NCBI GenBank assembly: GCA_963540965.1
Contig: CAUTSA010000009.1
Location: forward strand, 1-13,112
Length of the DNA stretch: 13,112 nucleotides
DNA from: Nanosyncoccus sp963540965
Lineage (GTDB): Bacteria > Patescibacteriota > Saccharimonadia > Saccharimonadales > Saccharimonadaceae
Direction of reading: 5' to 3'
The translations under genes were made by a program, and so were the position numbers. Positions 6,743 to 13,112 of this stretch are shown here, in pieces; the stretch's first letter is position 1; each line of letters starts with the position of its first letter. The notes beneath the pieces are model-generated. The model made no database searches, had not been told where the DNA came from, and worked only from the letters and a program-made list of their open reading frames with translations.

Positions 6743-7657
6743 ATGGCTGAAGAAAATATCAAGGCAGAAGAAATGATTGTTTCCGAAACTGTCGAGGTTA
6801 CTGAAACCCCAGAAACTGCTGAAAAATTTGCCAAAGCTGGTAAAAAGTCTAAGAAACACGTCGAGGAAGTCAAAGCTGAAGAAGAGCGCAAAGCTCGTGC
6901 AGCTGAAAACAAATTAGCTGAACTCGAAGTTAAGCCAAAAGGTGAAAAACCAGTCACTCGCTCCATCCTAGAGCGCCGCGGCAAGAAATACCAAGCCGCC
7001 TACAAAGACATTGACCACGCTAAGTTCTATACTCTAGCAGAAGCAATTGCTCTTGCAGTCAAAACTAATCCAGCAAAGTTTGCTGCCACCATTGAGATTC
7101 ACACCCGTCTTGGTGTTGATCCACGCCAGGCAGACCAAAACATCCGCACCACTCTTGTTTTGCCTCACGGTAATGGTAAAGAAGTTCGTGTAGCTGTTTT
7201 CGCTCCTGAAGATGAGTGCAAAAAAGCCAAAGCAGCCGGTGCTGATATTGCTGAAGATGTCGAATTTATTAAGCAATTAGAAAAGGGAATTATCAATTTT
7301 GATATTCTTATTTCTACCCCTGCTTACATGCCAAAACTCGGTAAGTTCGCTCGTCTCTTAGGTCCAAAAGGCCTTATGCCAAATCCAAAAGCTGGTACTG
7401 TTACCGCTGATATCGAAAAGTCAGTCAAAGAATCTAAGGCTGGTAAGATCGAATATCGTGTCGACAAACAGGCTATTGTCCACCTTGGTCTTGGTAAAAC
7501 TAACTTTACCGAAGCTCAATTACTTGAGAACGCTACCGCCTTCCTTGATTCATTAAAATCAATGAAGCCAGCCTCTCTCAAGGGTCAATACATTAAGAGT
7601 ATCTTTGTTTCATCAACCATGGGTCCATCCATTGCTGTTGAAAACATTTACAACTAA
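6743..7657 (+). CDS. rplA: 50S ribosomal protein L1 with N-terminal extension
   Basis: Residues 79-304 form a normal L1: RGKKYQAA start, then HTRLGVDPRQADQNIRTTLVLPHGNGK, the conserved LGPKGLMPNPKAGTV (about 211-225) and a C-terminal MGPSIAV. L1 sits on the mobile stalk next to the E site and also represses its own mRNA. At 304 residues it is about 75 longer than the usual 225-235. The extra N-terminal part (1-78) is rich in Glu, Lys and Ala. It begins acidic (MAEENIKAEEMIVSETVEV), turns basic (KKSKKH at 35-40) and has a helix-prone KAEEERKARAAENKLAELE stretch. The ATG at 6743 has AAGGA five bases upstream, and no better start lies near the core, so the extension is probably real. A terminator follows at 7671-7702. 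Confidence 0.95.
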   Translation: MAEENIKAEEMIVSETVEVTETPETAEKFAKAGKKSKKHVEEVKAEEERKARAAENKLAELEVKPKGEKPVTRSILERRGKKYQAAYKDIDHAKFYTLAEAIALAVKTNPAKFAATIEIHTRLGVDPRQADQNIRTTLVLPHGNGKEVRVAVFAPEDECKKAKAAGADIAEDVEFIKQLEKGIINFDILISTPAYMPKLGKFARLLGPKGLMPNPKAGTVTADIEKSVKESKAGKIEYRVDKQAIVHLGLGKTNFTEAQLLENATAFLDSLKSMKPASLKGQYIKSIFVSSTMGPSIAVENIYN

Positions 7658-7670
7658 TTAGACTGGTCAG

Positions 7671-7703
7671 AAAAATATACCGCCACCAGGTGGTATATTT
7701 TTT
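7671..7703 (+). terminator. Intrinsic terminator after rplA
   Basis: A 14-bp stem (7671-7684 with 7689-7702, one G-U pair) closes an ACCA loop. The A-rich 5' arm and T-rich 3' arm make it potentially active in both directions. Confidence 0.8.
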
Positions 7704-7942
7704 ATTACAACAAAAACCAAAACAAACTAAAATATATCAAATAAAAACCTACCCATTATTGCAAAAATAACCATAAGCATTATTGTAATAATTACATACA
7801 TTTTTTACAACAACATTCTCTGTTAAAGATATAAATAACAATTAAATTCTTCCAACAAGAAAATACTATGCTAGAATAAACACAAGTAAAAAACACAGCG
7901 TTTTTTAATAGTAAAATAAAATAATCTAAAAAGTCGAAGTAT
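7704..7942 (+). promoter_or_regulatory. AT-rich leader region upstream of the first BspA-like gene
   Basis: No gene is seen in these 239 bp. The sequence is very AT-rich. CATTATTG is followed by CAA or TAA at 7754 and 7779, a short direct repeat. TTACA occurs at 7792-7796 and 7805-7809 with a T-run between. A similar TTACA-T-run-TTACAAC arrangement lies upstream of the second BspA-like gene (12913-12932). An extended -10, TATGCTAGAAT, sits at 7867-7877 (TG at 7869-7870, TAGAAT at 7872-7877), about 65 bp before the start codon, giving a long 5' untranslated leader. No clear -35 or strong ribosome site is visible; AAGTCGAAG at 7931-7939 is the best candidate for the latter. Confidence 0.5.
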
Positions 7943-10810
7943 ATGTTCTTAGGAAAAATAACTAGCAACTACCAAAAATATTGTCTAAAAGCGATCTCTA
8001 CTTTATTATTTTCCCTTTGTGGCGTGCTGTTGTTTTCACAACAAAGCGTATTTGCAGTAAATACTTCTATAGCCATTACTGGCAATGCTACCATCAATCA
8101 AGCCACCCCGACAAAAGATGGCACCAATTATTTTCGCACTCTTGATGTTAACGTAAAGACCGATAGTAACTCAGGTTACGAACTTTATATCTCGAGCGAC
8201 AAGGAAGACTCCGCCCTCACCAGTACCGACCCCCTAAATACCTTTAAGATCAACTCAGTTTCTGGCAATAATAACTACATTGATGATATGAAGAATCAAT
8301 TTGGCTACAACATTGCTGATACTGATAACCATTACTATAATCAAGTCCCAAAGCTTAGTACTCCAGCTCTTCTTGTCACCACTCAGGATGCGTCCGAAGA
8401 TAATTACAAGCTCAATATCGGTATGCGTCTTGACCGCAAGGTCCCCTCTGGTGATTATCAAGGTAAAATCGTTTTCACCGTTATATCTGAAAAGGAGTCA
8501 AAGGCCAATATTGTTACTGGACGTGAATTTAACGTGGCTCTTCGCCACGCTCTTGGTGTAACGGATCCAGCAGTTGCCTCAGATCCAGAAACCCAGATCC
8601 CTGCTGAACAAAAATACTACCCCGATCTCACCATTACTGTCGGCCGAAAAAAATGCAATAACAATATCACTCCAGAAAAAACAGTTAAAATTTCTACCCC
8701 CGATTCTGAAGCTGATGTTTACATGGCTGTTAACCGTGGCAGTTGGGACAATATTTGCATTTGGTCTAAAGCTACCGAAATGATCTTTCCAGAAGATCTT
8801 TCATATATGTTTGCTGGCCTCACAGATACTGGCTATAATTTAAATTTCACTTTTAACGACGGTCGCACCGACAAATTGCTCAATTTTTCTAAAGTCAACA
8901 ATATTTCTCACATGTTTTATAAAACTAGAGCCTGGAATAACAATGCAATTGATATCTCAAATTTTACCCCGTACCTAAAAGACTCACCAGTTAAAAATAT
9001 CGAATCAGCCTTTGAGGATTCCACTATTTCAAATGTTGGTGACATCTCTTTTGCCAAACATGCAAATAACATCGCACGTGCCTTCCGTAATACCGAAAGC
9101 CTCTCTGCCGCTGACCTCTCTTCATGGGAAATTAGCGAAGCGACAGATGCAACTTCCGTCTTTGAAAATTCCGCCATCAGCCCCATTGACCTCTCAAAAT
9201 CTTCCTTTAAAAATACTACTTCGACCGCCAATATGTTTAAAAACTCCAAGGCAGGAAGCATCGATCTTTCCAAGGCAACCTTCGAGAAGGTAACCGATGC
9301 CTCCTACATGTTTACTAATTCACAAGCCTCCACTATAGATTTCACAAATACCAACTTTAAAGAAGTCGAAAACGCCAAGTCGATGTTTGAAAATGCTAAG
9401 ATATCTTCTCTAGATCTCAAGCATGTTAAATTCGACAAAGTCAAAGATTTCTCTAACTTTTTCAAAAACACCACCGCACTCACTGAAGCTAATCTTTCTA
9501 GTATAAAATTTACCAGCGCCGAAGATCTTTCCTCCATGTTTGCCAATAGCCAGGTTGCAAACCTAACCCTTAATTCTCAGGACATGGATGGTAGTCATAT
9601 TACCAATATGGCATCCATGTTCGAAGGATGCTACTATGTTAAAGAAGTTAATCTTGGGAGAATTCGCACAGGTGAACTTACAGATACCAAAAGCATGTTC
9701 AAAGGAGCCTACTATTTAGAAAAAATCACCTTGCCGCAAGTATTTAACACAAGTAAAGTCACCGATTTTAGCAATATGTTTGCAGGTCTCTTTAGTCTCA
9801 CAGAAATTAATAATATAGATAAATTAGACACAACTAGTGCACTTGACATGAATCATATGTTCGATACTTTCGGTGTACCAATTAATACAATCACTCCACT
9901 ACTTAAAGCCACTCATGTTACTGACCTTTCCTATATGTTTTACGACGCTAGGATTAGAAATACCGTCACATTCTCGCCATTATTTGATACCAGTCACGTA
10001 ACTACCATGGAAAGCATGTTCGAAGGCAGCTCACCCTATCCAGTTGACCTTTCAAACTTCTCCCTCGCTAGCGCCGTAAATATGTCAAAGATGTTCAAAG
10101 CTATTGGCACCAATGAAGAGGGGAAAGAATGCGTCGGTGGCGCATCGCCGGGGCCAAGTGAAGTTATTTGGCCAGCCACCACTCAGAATGCTCCTGCACT
10201 CACTACCCTCAAATCCCTCTTTCATGGTAACTGTAGTATTACAAAAATTAAACCCCCCAAAATCACCGCTCCTAACCTCAAAGATACCAGCTTTGCCTTC
10301 TCGGGTCTCGGCGAAATTACTGAAATCGATCTTGCTGATTTTGATACTAGTGGTGTCGAAAATATGCAGGCTATGTTCTCTGGCAACTCCTCTGGTTTTA
10401 TGAAAAATCAACATGTCAAAATCAGTCTTAATACTTCAAATGTTAAGAATATGTCCAAACTATTTTATGATACCTATGTTTCATATCTGGACCTCAGCGA
10501 TCTAGACGTACATAATGTCACAGACTTCAGTTCTACCTTCGACTACACTTGGCTGTACGAAGTAGATCTCACTAACTGGAATACCAGCAGTGCCACCGAT
10601 ATGTCGTATATGTTTAGTGGCTCAACCTGGATCACCAAAATATACGCCTCCGATAGCTTCGTCACTACCAATGTTACAAACTACAACAACATTTTCGCCC
10701 TTGGCGAATCATACCGTGGTCAGGCCGGATCTTCCGTCCCAGCCAGCAGCATCGCTCACGCTCGCATCGATGGTGGATCCGCCGCTCCAGGCGCCTTCTG
10801 GAGAAAGTAA
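7943..10810 (+). CDS. Secreted BspA-like (DUF285) repeat surface protein, 955 residues
   Basis: The N-terminus is a classical signal peptide: Lys/Tyr-containing start, hydrophobic core (about 16-31) and probable cleavage after VFA at residue 38. Residues 40-185 look like a beta-sandwich (NVKTDSNSGYELYISS, then LNIGMRLDRKVPSGDYQGKIVFTV), matched in the second protein at 11217-12857. A linker with Cys238 and Cys272 leads to about 24 tandem units of about 25 residues from 285 onward, each marked by a [DN]MSxMFxxx-like motif such as DLSYMFAGL, DMNHMFDTF and DMSYMFSGS. This is the BspA/DUF285 leucine-rich repeat type found in bacterial surface adhesins. The C-terminus is the usual family cap (ARIDGG, then PGAFWRK) with no LPXTG and no membrane anchor. 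Binding to a host cell or partner bacterium is a family-level inference. No ligand is known. Confidence 0.92.
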   Translation: MFLGKITSNYQKYCLKAISTLLFSLCGVLLFSQQSVFAVNTSIAITGNATINQATPTKDGTNYFRTLDVNVKTDSNSGYELYISSDKEDSALTSTDPLNTFKINSVSGNNNYIDDMKNQFGYNIADTDNHYYNQVPKLSTPALLVTTQDASEDNYKLNIGMRLDRKVPSGDYQGKIVFTVISEKESKANIVTGREFNVALRHALGVTDPAVASDPETQIPAEQKYYPDLTITVGRKKCNNNITPEKTVKISTPDSEADVYMAVNRGSWDNICIWSKATEMIFPEDLSYMFAGLTDTGYNLNFTFNDGRTDKLLNFSKVNNISHMFYKTRAWNNNAIDISNFTPYLKDSPVKNIESAFEDSTISNVGDISFAKHANNIARAFRNTESLSAADLSSWEISEATDATSVFENSAISPIDLSKSSFKNTTSTANMFKNSKAGSIDLSKATFEKVTDASYMFTNSQASTIDFTNTNFKEVENAKSMFENAKISSLDLKHVKFDKVKDFSNFFKNTTALTEANLSSIKFTSAEDLSSMFANSQVANLTLNSQDMDGSHITNMASMFEGCYYVKEVNLGRIRTGELTDTKSMFKGAYYLEKITLPQVFNTSKVTDFSNMFAGLFSLTEINNIDKLDTTSALDMNHMFDTFGVPINTITPLLKATHVTDLSYMFYDARIRNTVTFSPLFDTSHVTTMESMFEGSSPYPVDLSNFSLASAVNMSKMFKAIGTNEEGKECVGGASPGPSEVIWPATTQNAPALTTLKSLFHGNCSITKIKPPKITAPNLKDTSFAFSGLGEITEIDLADFDTSGVENMQAMFSGNSSGFMKNQHVKISLNTSNVKNMSKLFYDTYVSYLDLSDLDVHNVTDFSSTFDYTWLYEVDLTNWNTSSATDMSYMFSGSTWITKIYASDSFVTTNVTNYNNIFALGESYRGQAGSSVPASSIAHARIDGGSAAPGAFWRK

Positions 10811-10851
10811 TAATCACCCCAAGCCATTAACGACTTTACGTCTCTAGTCAT

Positions 10852-10878
10852 AAATAGGACACTTCGGTGTCCTATTTT
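10852..10878 (+). terminator. Intrinsic terminator after the first BspA-like gene
   Basis: An 11-bp perfect stem (10852-10862 with 10867-10877) closes a TTCG loop on a C-G pair, the very stable C(UUCG)G tetraloop, and its 3' arm ends in TATTTT. It lies 41 bp after the stop codon. Confidence 0.85.
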
Positions 10879-11170
10879 ACTATCAGTTATCAATACCCTG
10901 TATGCCTCGCCAAGTGTCTTTCATATTTAAAGCCCACTATTAGTTAACTAACACTATACACTCAATATACACACTCATTAGTCATTAGCTATCAGTATAC
11001 GTCATCGTATATACAGTCTCTCAAAAGATTATTTTACATCCACAATCATTAATATCTCTTCACACACAATAGCTCCATGACTGGAACTTCCAACAATGGC
11101 GTATCCATAATCGTTAATATCTCTTCACTTAATTATAATCCCCAATCTAGAGTTAAACTACTTAACTGAC
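10879..11170. other. Non-coding region between the convergent BspA-like genes
   Basis: About 290 bp without a supportable gene on either strand, AT-rich and littered with TCATTA/ATTAG-like words. Visible structure is a 12-bp perfect palindrome TTAGTTAACTAA (10940-10951), a small hairpin TATACG-TCAT-CGTATA (10996-11011) and the 26-bp direct repeat listed separately. No tRNA, no transposase remnant and no terminal inverted repeats were recognised. Confidence 0.6.
11038..11128. repeat. Imperfect 26-bp direct repeat
   Basis: The copies at 11038-11063 and 11103-11128 agree at 24 of 26 positions (ATCCAyAATCrTTAATATCT then CTTCAC) and start 65 bp apart. They lie in non-coding DNA between two converging genes. 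The match does not extend on either side. The function is unknown. Confidence 0.7.
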
Positions 11171-11197
11171 TAAAAAATCCGCCACTGCAGGGCGAAT
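11171..11197 (-). terminator. Intrinsic terminator after the second BspA-like gene
   Basis: Read on the minus strand, ATTCGCC (11197-11191) pairs with GGCGGAT (11183-11177) around a seven-base CTGCAGT loop, with one G-U pair, followed by a run of T. It lies 19 bp beyond the stop codon. A small inverted repeat, TAAGGC-GAA-GCCTTA, also overlaps the stop codon itself. Confidence 0.65.
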
Positions 11198-11216
11198 ATT
11201 AATTTTTATAACCTAT

Positions 11217-12857
11217 CTAAGGCTTCGCCTTAAAGTAACCTCTAAGGCCAGGCTTACCAATCCTCGCGTAAGTCGCGTCTACACTACCTGCACTATATGA
11301 CCAGTTAGCGCCGCCAACAAGCTGACTACATTGACCAAACATATTAGTTGAAAGGGAAAGATTCGTTCTATCAAATTCCTCTGGCCCATAAATCGTTTTT
11401 AGCCAATTGTTCTGATAAAACATCATACTCATATCCGTTACATTCTTCGTATTAAAACCAGACACATCAATAGTTTCAACATAAGGCATACCCATAAACA
11501 TTCCATTCATATCTGTTACATTTTCAGTATTAAAACTCGACGCATCAATACTTTTTGTCGCTGCTAGATTCCTAAACATATCCTTCATATTAGTAACAGT
11601 ACTAGTATTAAGACTTGTAAGAGACAAATTCAGTGGCCCTCTAAACATAAGGAACATTTTCTCCGTTGTTGTCGCATTGCCGCCCTTTAGTTTAGAAAAA
11701 TCCGCATTCTCATCTGCCGTTGCCTTATAAAATGTATGCATAAAGCTCGTGGCATTCTCAAAGGTTACCTTAGACATATCAAGTCCCCTCAAATTAGTAT
11801 ATGCAAAAGCTGCCTCCGCATTTTTTGCAGCATTAATATTTTCGAGGTGTAAAATTTTTAATATTGGGCTCGTACTAAGCAATGCATTAGTATCTTGGGA
11901 GAATATTGAATCCATCTTCTCGGTCTTCGAAAAATCAATCCCGTCAAGGTCAATTTCACCAAAGCAGGACGCATTATTTCTTTTAAAACTAGCCACCCTA
12001 CTTAAAAACAAAGTTGCATCTACTGGCGCATAGACAATATCCGCCTCAGAATACCAATATACATAATTTTTCCCACCCTTGTAATCATTCCACACATAAA
12101 TAGGGAGATCCGAGCCAGTTTCAGCTTCGTTAAAATTACTACCAATACCAGCTTTCAGTTGATTAGTTCTCTGAAAGGTATATAGGGTATTAGGGCATCG
12201 CGCAAATGGCATGCGATAGTTATTGCCTCCACTATACAAAGGTGTATTATATACACTATTTTTCCTAAACGTCGCCGTTTTCAAGACTGGATTCGTGATC
12301 ACAGTTATCAAGATATTATTGCTATAGGTATCCTCAACCAGATCCCCGCCAGCACGTACTCCAACACTAATTTTTGGAATCCCTACACCCGAACTATCAC
12401 CAATTCCTGGCGCACTTGCCGTAGTCTTATTTACCACTAGCATTGGTGAACTACTACCAGGAAGTGCCGAAAAATTTGTCTGATCAATCGATACACCCCA
12501 TTCTTTCTCGCTAAAATTTGCAAGAGTCTTACTGGTACTAAGTGGCATAATTCTACCAGTATTATCGGATTGGCTTGGTTTAAGAATCGAGTCTGCCCCA
12601 GCGCTAGATATCATCACTTTATATCCAGAACGATTATCCGTCCGAACATTCATCAAAACATCACGTACCTTTGCTGTCTCGTGTGCCCCCTTATCAAAAT
12701 CAAAATTCAATTCATTTCCCGCATCCACACCATTCAAAGTCATTGAAAGTGATTCAGCAAAAACGTTGTGATTATTACATACAAAGAAGCAAATAAGTGA
12801 AAAAATCAAGGCACTAATCTGTTTAATTTGAATAGTACTTTTAATTTTTACTATCAT
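11217..12857 (-). CDS. Secreted BspA-like (DUF285) repeat surface protein, 546 residues
   Basis: I chose the ATG at 12857. An in-frame GTG nine bases upstream (12866) would add MVI, but it overlaps the GGTGG that best serves as a ribosome site. A signal peptide (MIVKIKST basic end, hydrophobic core, cleavage after VFA near residue 34) is clear. Residues 38-190 repeat the N-terminal domain of the 955-residue protein (NVRTDNRSGYKVMISS, then ISVGVRAGG and ITVITNP). A linker with PIYVWNDYKGGKNYVYWYSE and two Cys precedes about eight DUF285-type units (KMDSIFSQD, NMKDMFRNL, DMNGMFMGM, DMSMMFYQN, STNMFGQC). It ends in a family cap, TYARIGKPGLRGYFKAKP, with no LPXTG or membrane anchor. It is a paralogue of its convergent neighbour with a third of the repeats. 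A surface-binding role is inferred from the family. Confidence 0.9.
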   Translation of the reverse strand: MIVKIKSTIQIKQISALIFSLICFFVCNNHNVFAESLSMTLNGVDAGNELNFDFDKGAHETAKVRDVLMNVRTDNRSGYKVMISSAGADSILKPSQSDNTGRIMPLSTSKTLANFSEKEWGVSIDQTNFSALPGSSSPMLVVNKTTASAPGIGDSSGVGIPKISVGVRAGGDLVEDTYSNNILITVITNPVLKTATFRKNSVYNTPLYSGGNNYRMPFARCPNTLYTFQRTNQLKAGIGSNFNEAETGSDLPIYVWNDYKGGKNYVYWYSEADIVYAPVDATLFLSRVASFKRNNASCFGEIDLDGIDFSKTEKMDSIFSQDTNALLSTSPILKILHLENINAAKNAEAAFAYTNLRGLDMSKVTFENATSFMHTFYKATADENADFSKLKGGNATTTEKMFLMFRGPLNLSLTSLNTSTVTNMKDMFRNLAATKSIDASSFNTENVTDMNGMFMGMPYVETIDVSGFNTKNVTDMSMMFYQNNWLKTIYGPEEFDRTNLSLSTNMFGQCSQLVGGANWSYSAGSVDATYARIGKPGLRGYFKAKP

Positions 12858-12982
12858 GATTACCACCAGTCTACCACAAGCATAATAGATAAAGCAAAGG
12901 TTTGTTTAAATATTACAACATTGTTTTTACAACGTTTATGCTAACTTAGACGTAATATTTCATTACACGTAATTTATCCAAC
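12858..12982 (-). promoter_or_regulatory. Upstream region of the second BspA-like gene
   Basis: Minus-strand TATTAT (12887-12882) is a possible -10, with TTTAAA (12910-12905) 17 bp upstream as a weak -35. Farther upstream, on the plus strand, are TTACA at 12913-12917 and 12927-12931, two ACGTAAT copies (12950-12956, 12967-12973) and the inverted repeat ATTAC-AC-GTAAT (12962-12973). These could be operator sites. I did not recognise a known regulator. Confidence 0.35.
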
Positions 12983-13008
12983 AAAAAATACCCCGAAGGG
13001 TATTTTTT
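12983..13008 (-). terminator. Intrinsic terminator after rplL
   Basis: An 11-bp perfect stem (12983-12993 with 12998-13008) reads on the minus strand as AAAAAATACCC, loop TTCG, GGGTATTTTTT. This is a C(UUCG)G tetraloop with a T-run, 27 bp beyond the rplL stop. Confidence 0.85.
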
Positions 13009-13035
13009 AAATAAATTCGTAGACTCGGTTTTTAA

Positions 13036-13112
13036 TTAAGCTAATTCAACAACAGCACCGGCTTCTTCAAGAGTTTTCTTGAGAGCTTCAGCTTCGTCTT
13101 TCTTAACTTTTT
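13036..13112 (-). CDS. rplL: 50S ribosomal protein L7/L12, C-terminal end (truncated by window edge)
   Basis: Only the last 24 codons are in the window, ending KKTLEEAGAVVELA before TAA at 13038-13036. That sequence is the characteristic end of the L7/L12 C-terminal domain (usually KKxLEEAGAxVELK), the part of the ribosomal stalk that recruits translation GTPases. The gene begins beyond the right edge. Its partner rplJ (L10), if in the usual order, would lie farther right on the same strand. It points opposite to rplK-rplA, so the common rplKA-rplJL order is broken here. Confidence 0.85.
   Translation of the reverse strand, partial: KVKKDEAEALKKTLEEAGAVVELA

Noticed and set aside
8917..9273. 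118-codon minus-strand open frame within the first BspA-like gene
   Set aside because: It is produced by the repeated codons of the sense frame. The sense frame has a signal peptide, repeats and cap across the region.
10996..11011. TATACG-TCAT-CGTATA hairpin as a terminator or small RNA
   Set aside because: The stem is only six AT-rich pairs with no T-run, and stronger terminators already serve both flanking genes.
10879..11170. Remnant of an insertion sequence or attachment site between the convergent genes
   Set aside because: No transposase-like reading frame, terminal inverted repeats or tRNA end was found. The 26-bp direct repeat alone is not enough.
12858..12866. GTG at 12866 as the start of the second BspA-like gene
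   Set aside because: Using it would put the only plausible ribosome site (GGTGG) inside the start region. The ATG at 12857 gives correct spacing and a cleaner signal peptide.
1..13112. No TGA stop in any of the ten genes, hinting at UGA recoding as in Gracilibacteria/SR1
   Set aside because: The complete genes have normal lengths and contain no in-frame TGA, and Gly is written with GGN. Preference for TAA/TAG in an AT-rich genome explains it.

Overview
The window looks like a piece of a small, host-associated Patescibacteria (CPR) genome, most likely Candidatus Saccharibacteria (TM7). The evidence is a compact arginine deiminase (ADI) pathway, ribosomal protein genes with unusual features, and two long secreted BspA-type (DUF285, about 25-residue repeat) proteins that share an N-terminal domain. 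The taxon is inferred from gene content; no rRNA gene is present. All genes read through with the standard genetic code. Every visible stop is TAA or TAG.

Layout, left to right. Positions 1-1152 (+) hold the 3' part of a gene for a protein made almost entirely of 26-28-residue repeats ending in an ankyrin-like LLxHGADIN motif. Positions 1220-6103 (+) hold the ADI pathway: arcA and arcB, a hairpin terminator followed at once by a new promoter, then a YfcC-family transporter and arcC overlapping by one base. Together they convert imported arginine to ornithine, ammonia, CO2 and one ATP per arginine, with the transporter probably exchanging arginine for ornithine. Positions 6236-7657 (+) hold rplK (L11) and rplA (L1). 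The spacer between them resembles the L1-binding site of 23S rRNA, and L1 carries a charged N-terminal extension of about 75 residues.

Positions 7943-10810 (+) and 11217-12857 (-) hold two convergent genes for secreted BspA-like proteins with about 24 and 8 repeats. Each has its own terminator, and about 300 bp of non-coding DNA with a 26-bp direct repeat lies between them. The right edge (13036-13112, -) is the 3' end of rplL (L7/L12). The usual rplKA-rplJL cluster is therefore split here, with the surface-protein genes between rplKA and an oppositely oriented rplL.

Three promoters (before arcA, before the transporter and before the first BspA gene) share a near-identical extended -10 core, TATGCTAtaaT, with no good -35. 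Most units end in clear intrinsic terminators, two of them with C(UUCG)G loops. The least explained items are the 26-28-residue repeat protein, the surface-protein pair with its shared N-terminal domain and no visible anchor, and the L11/L1 peculiarities.
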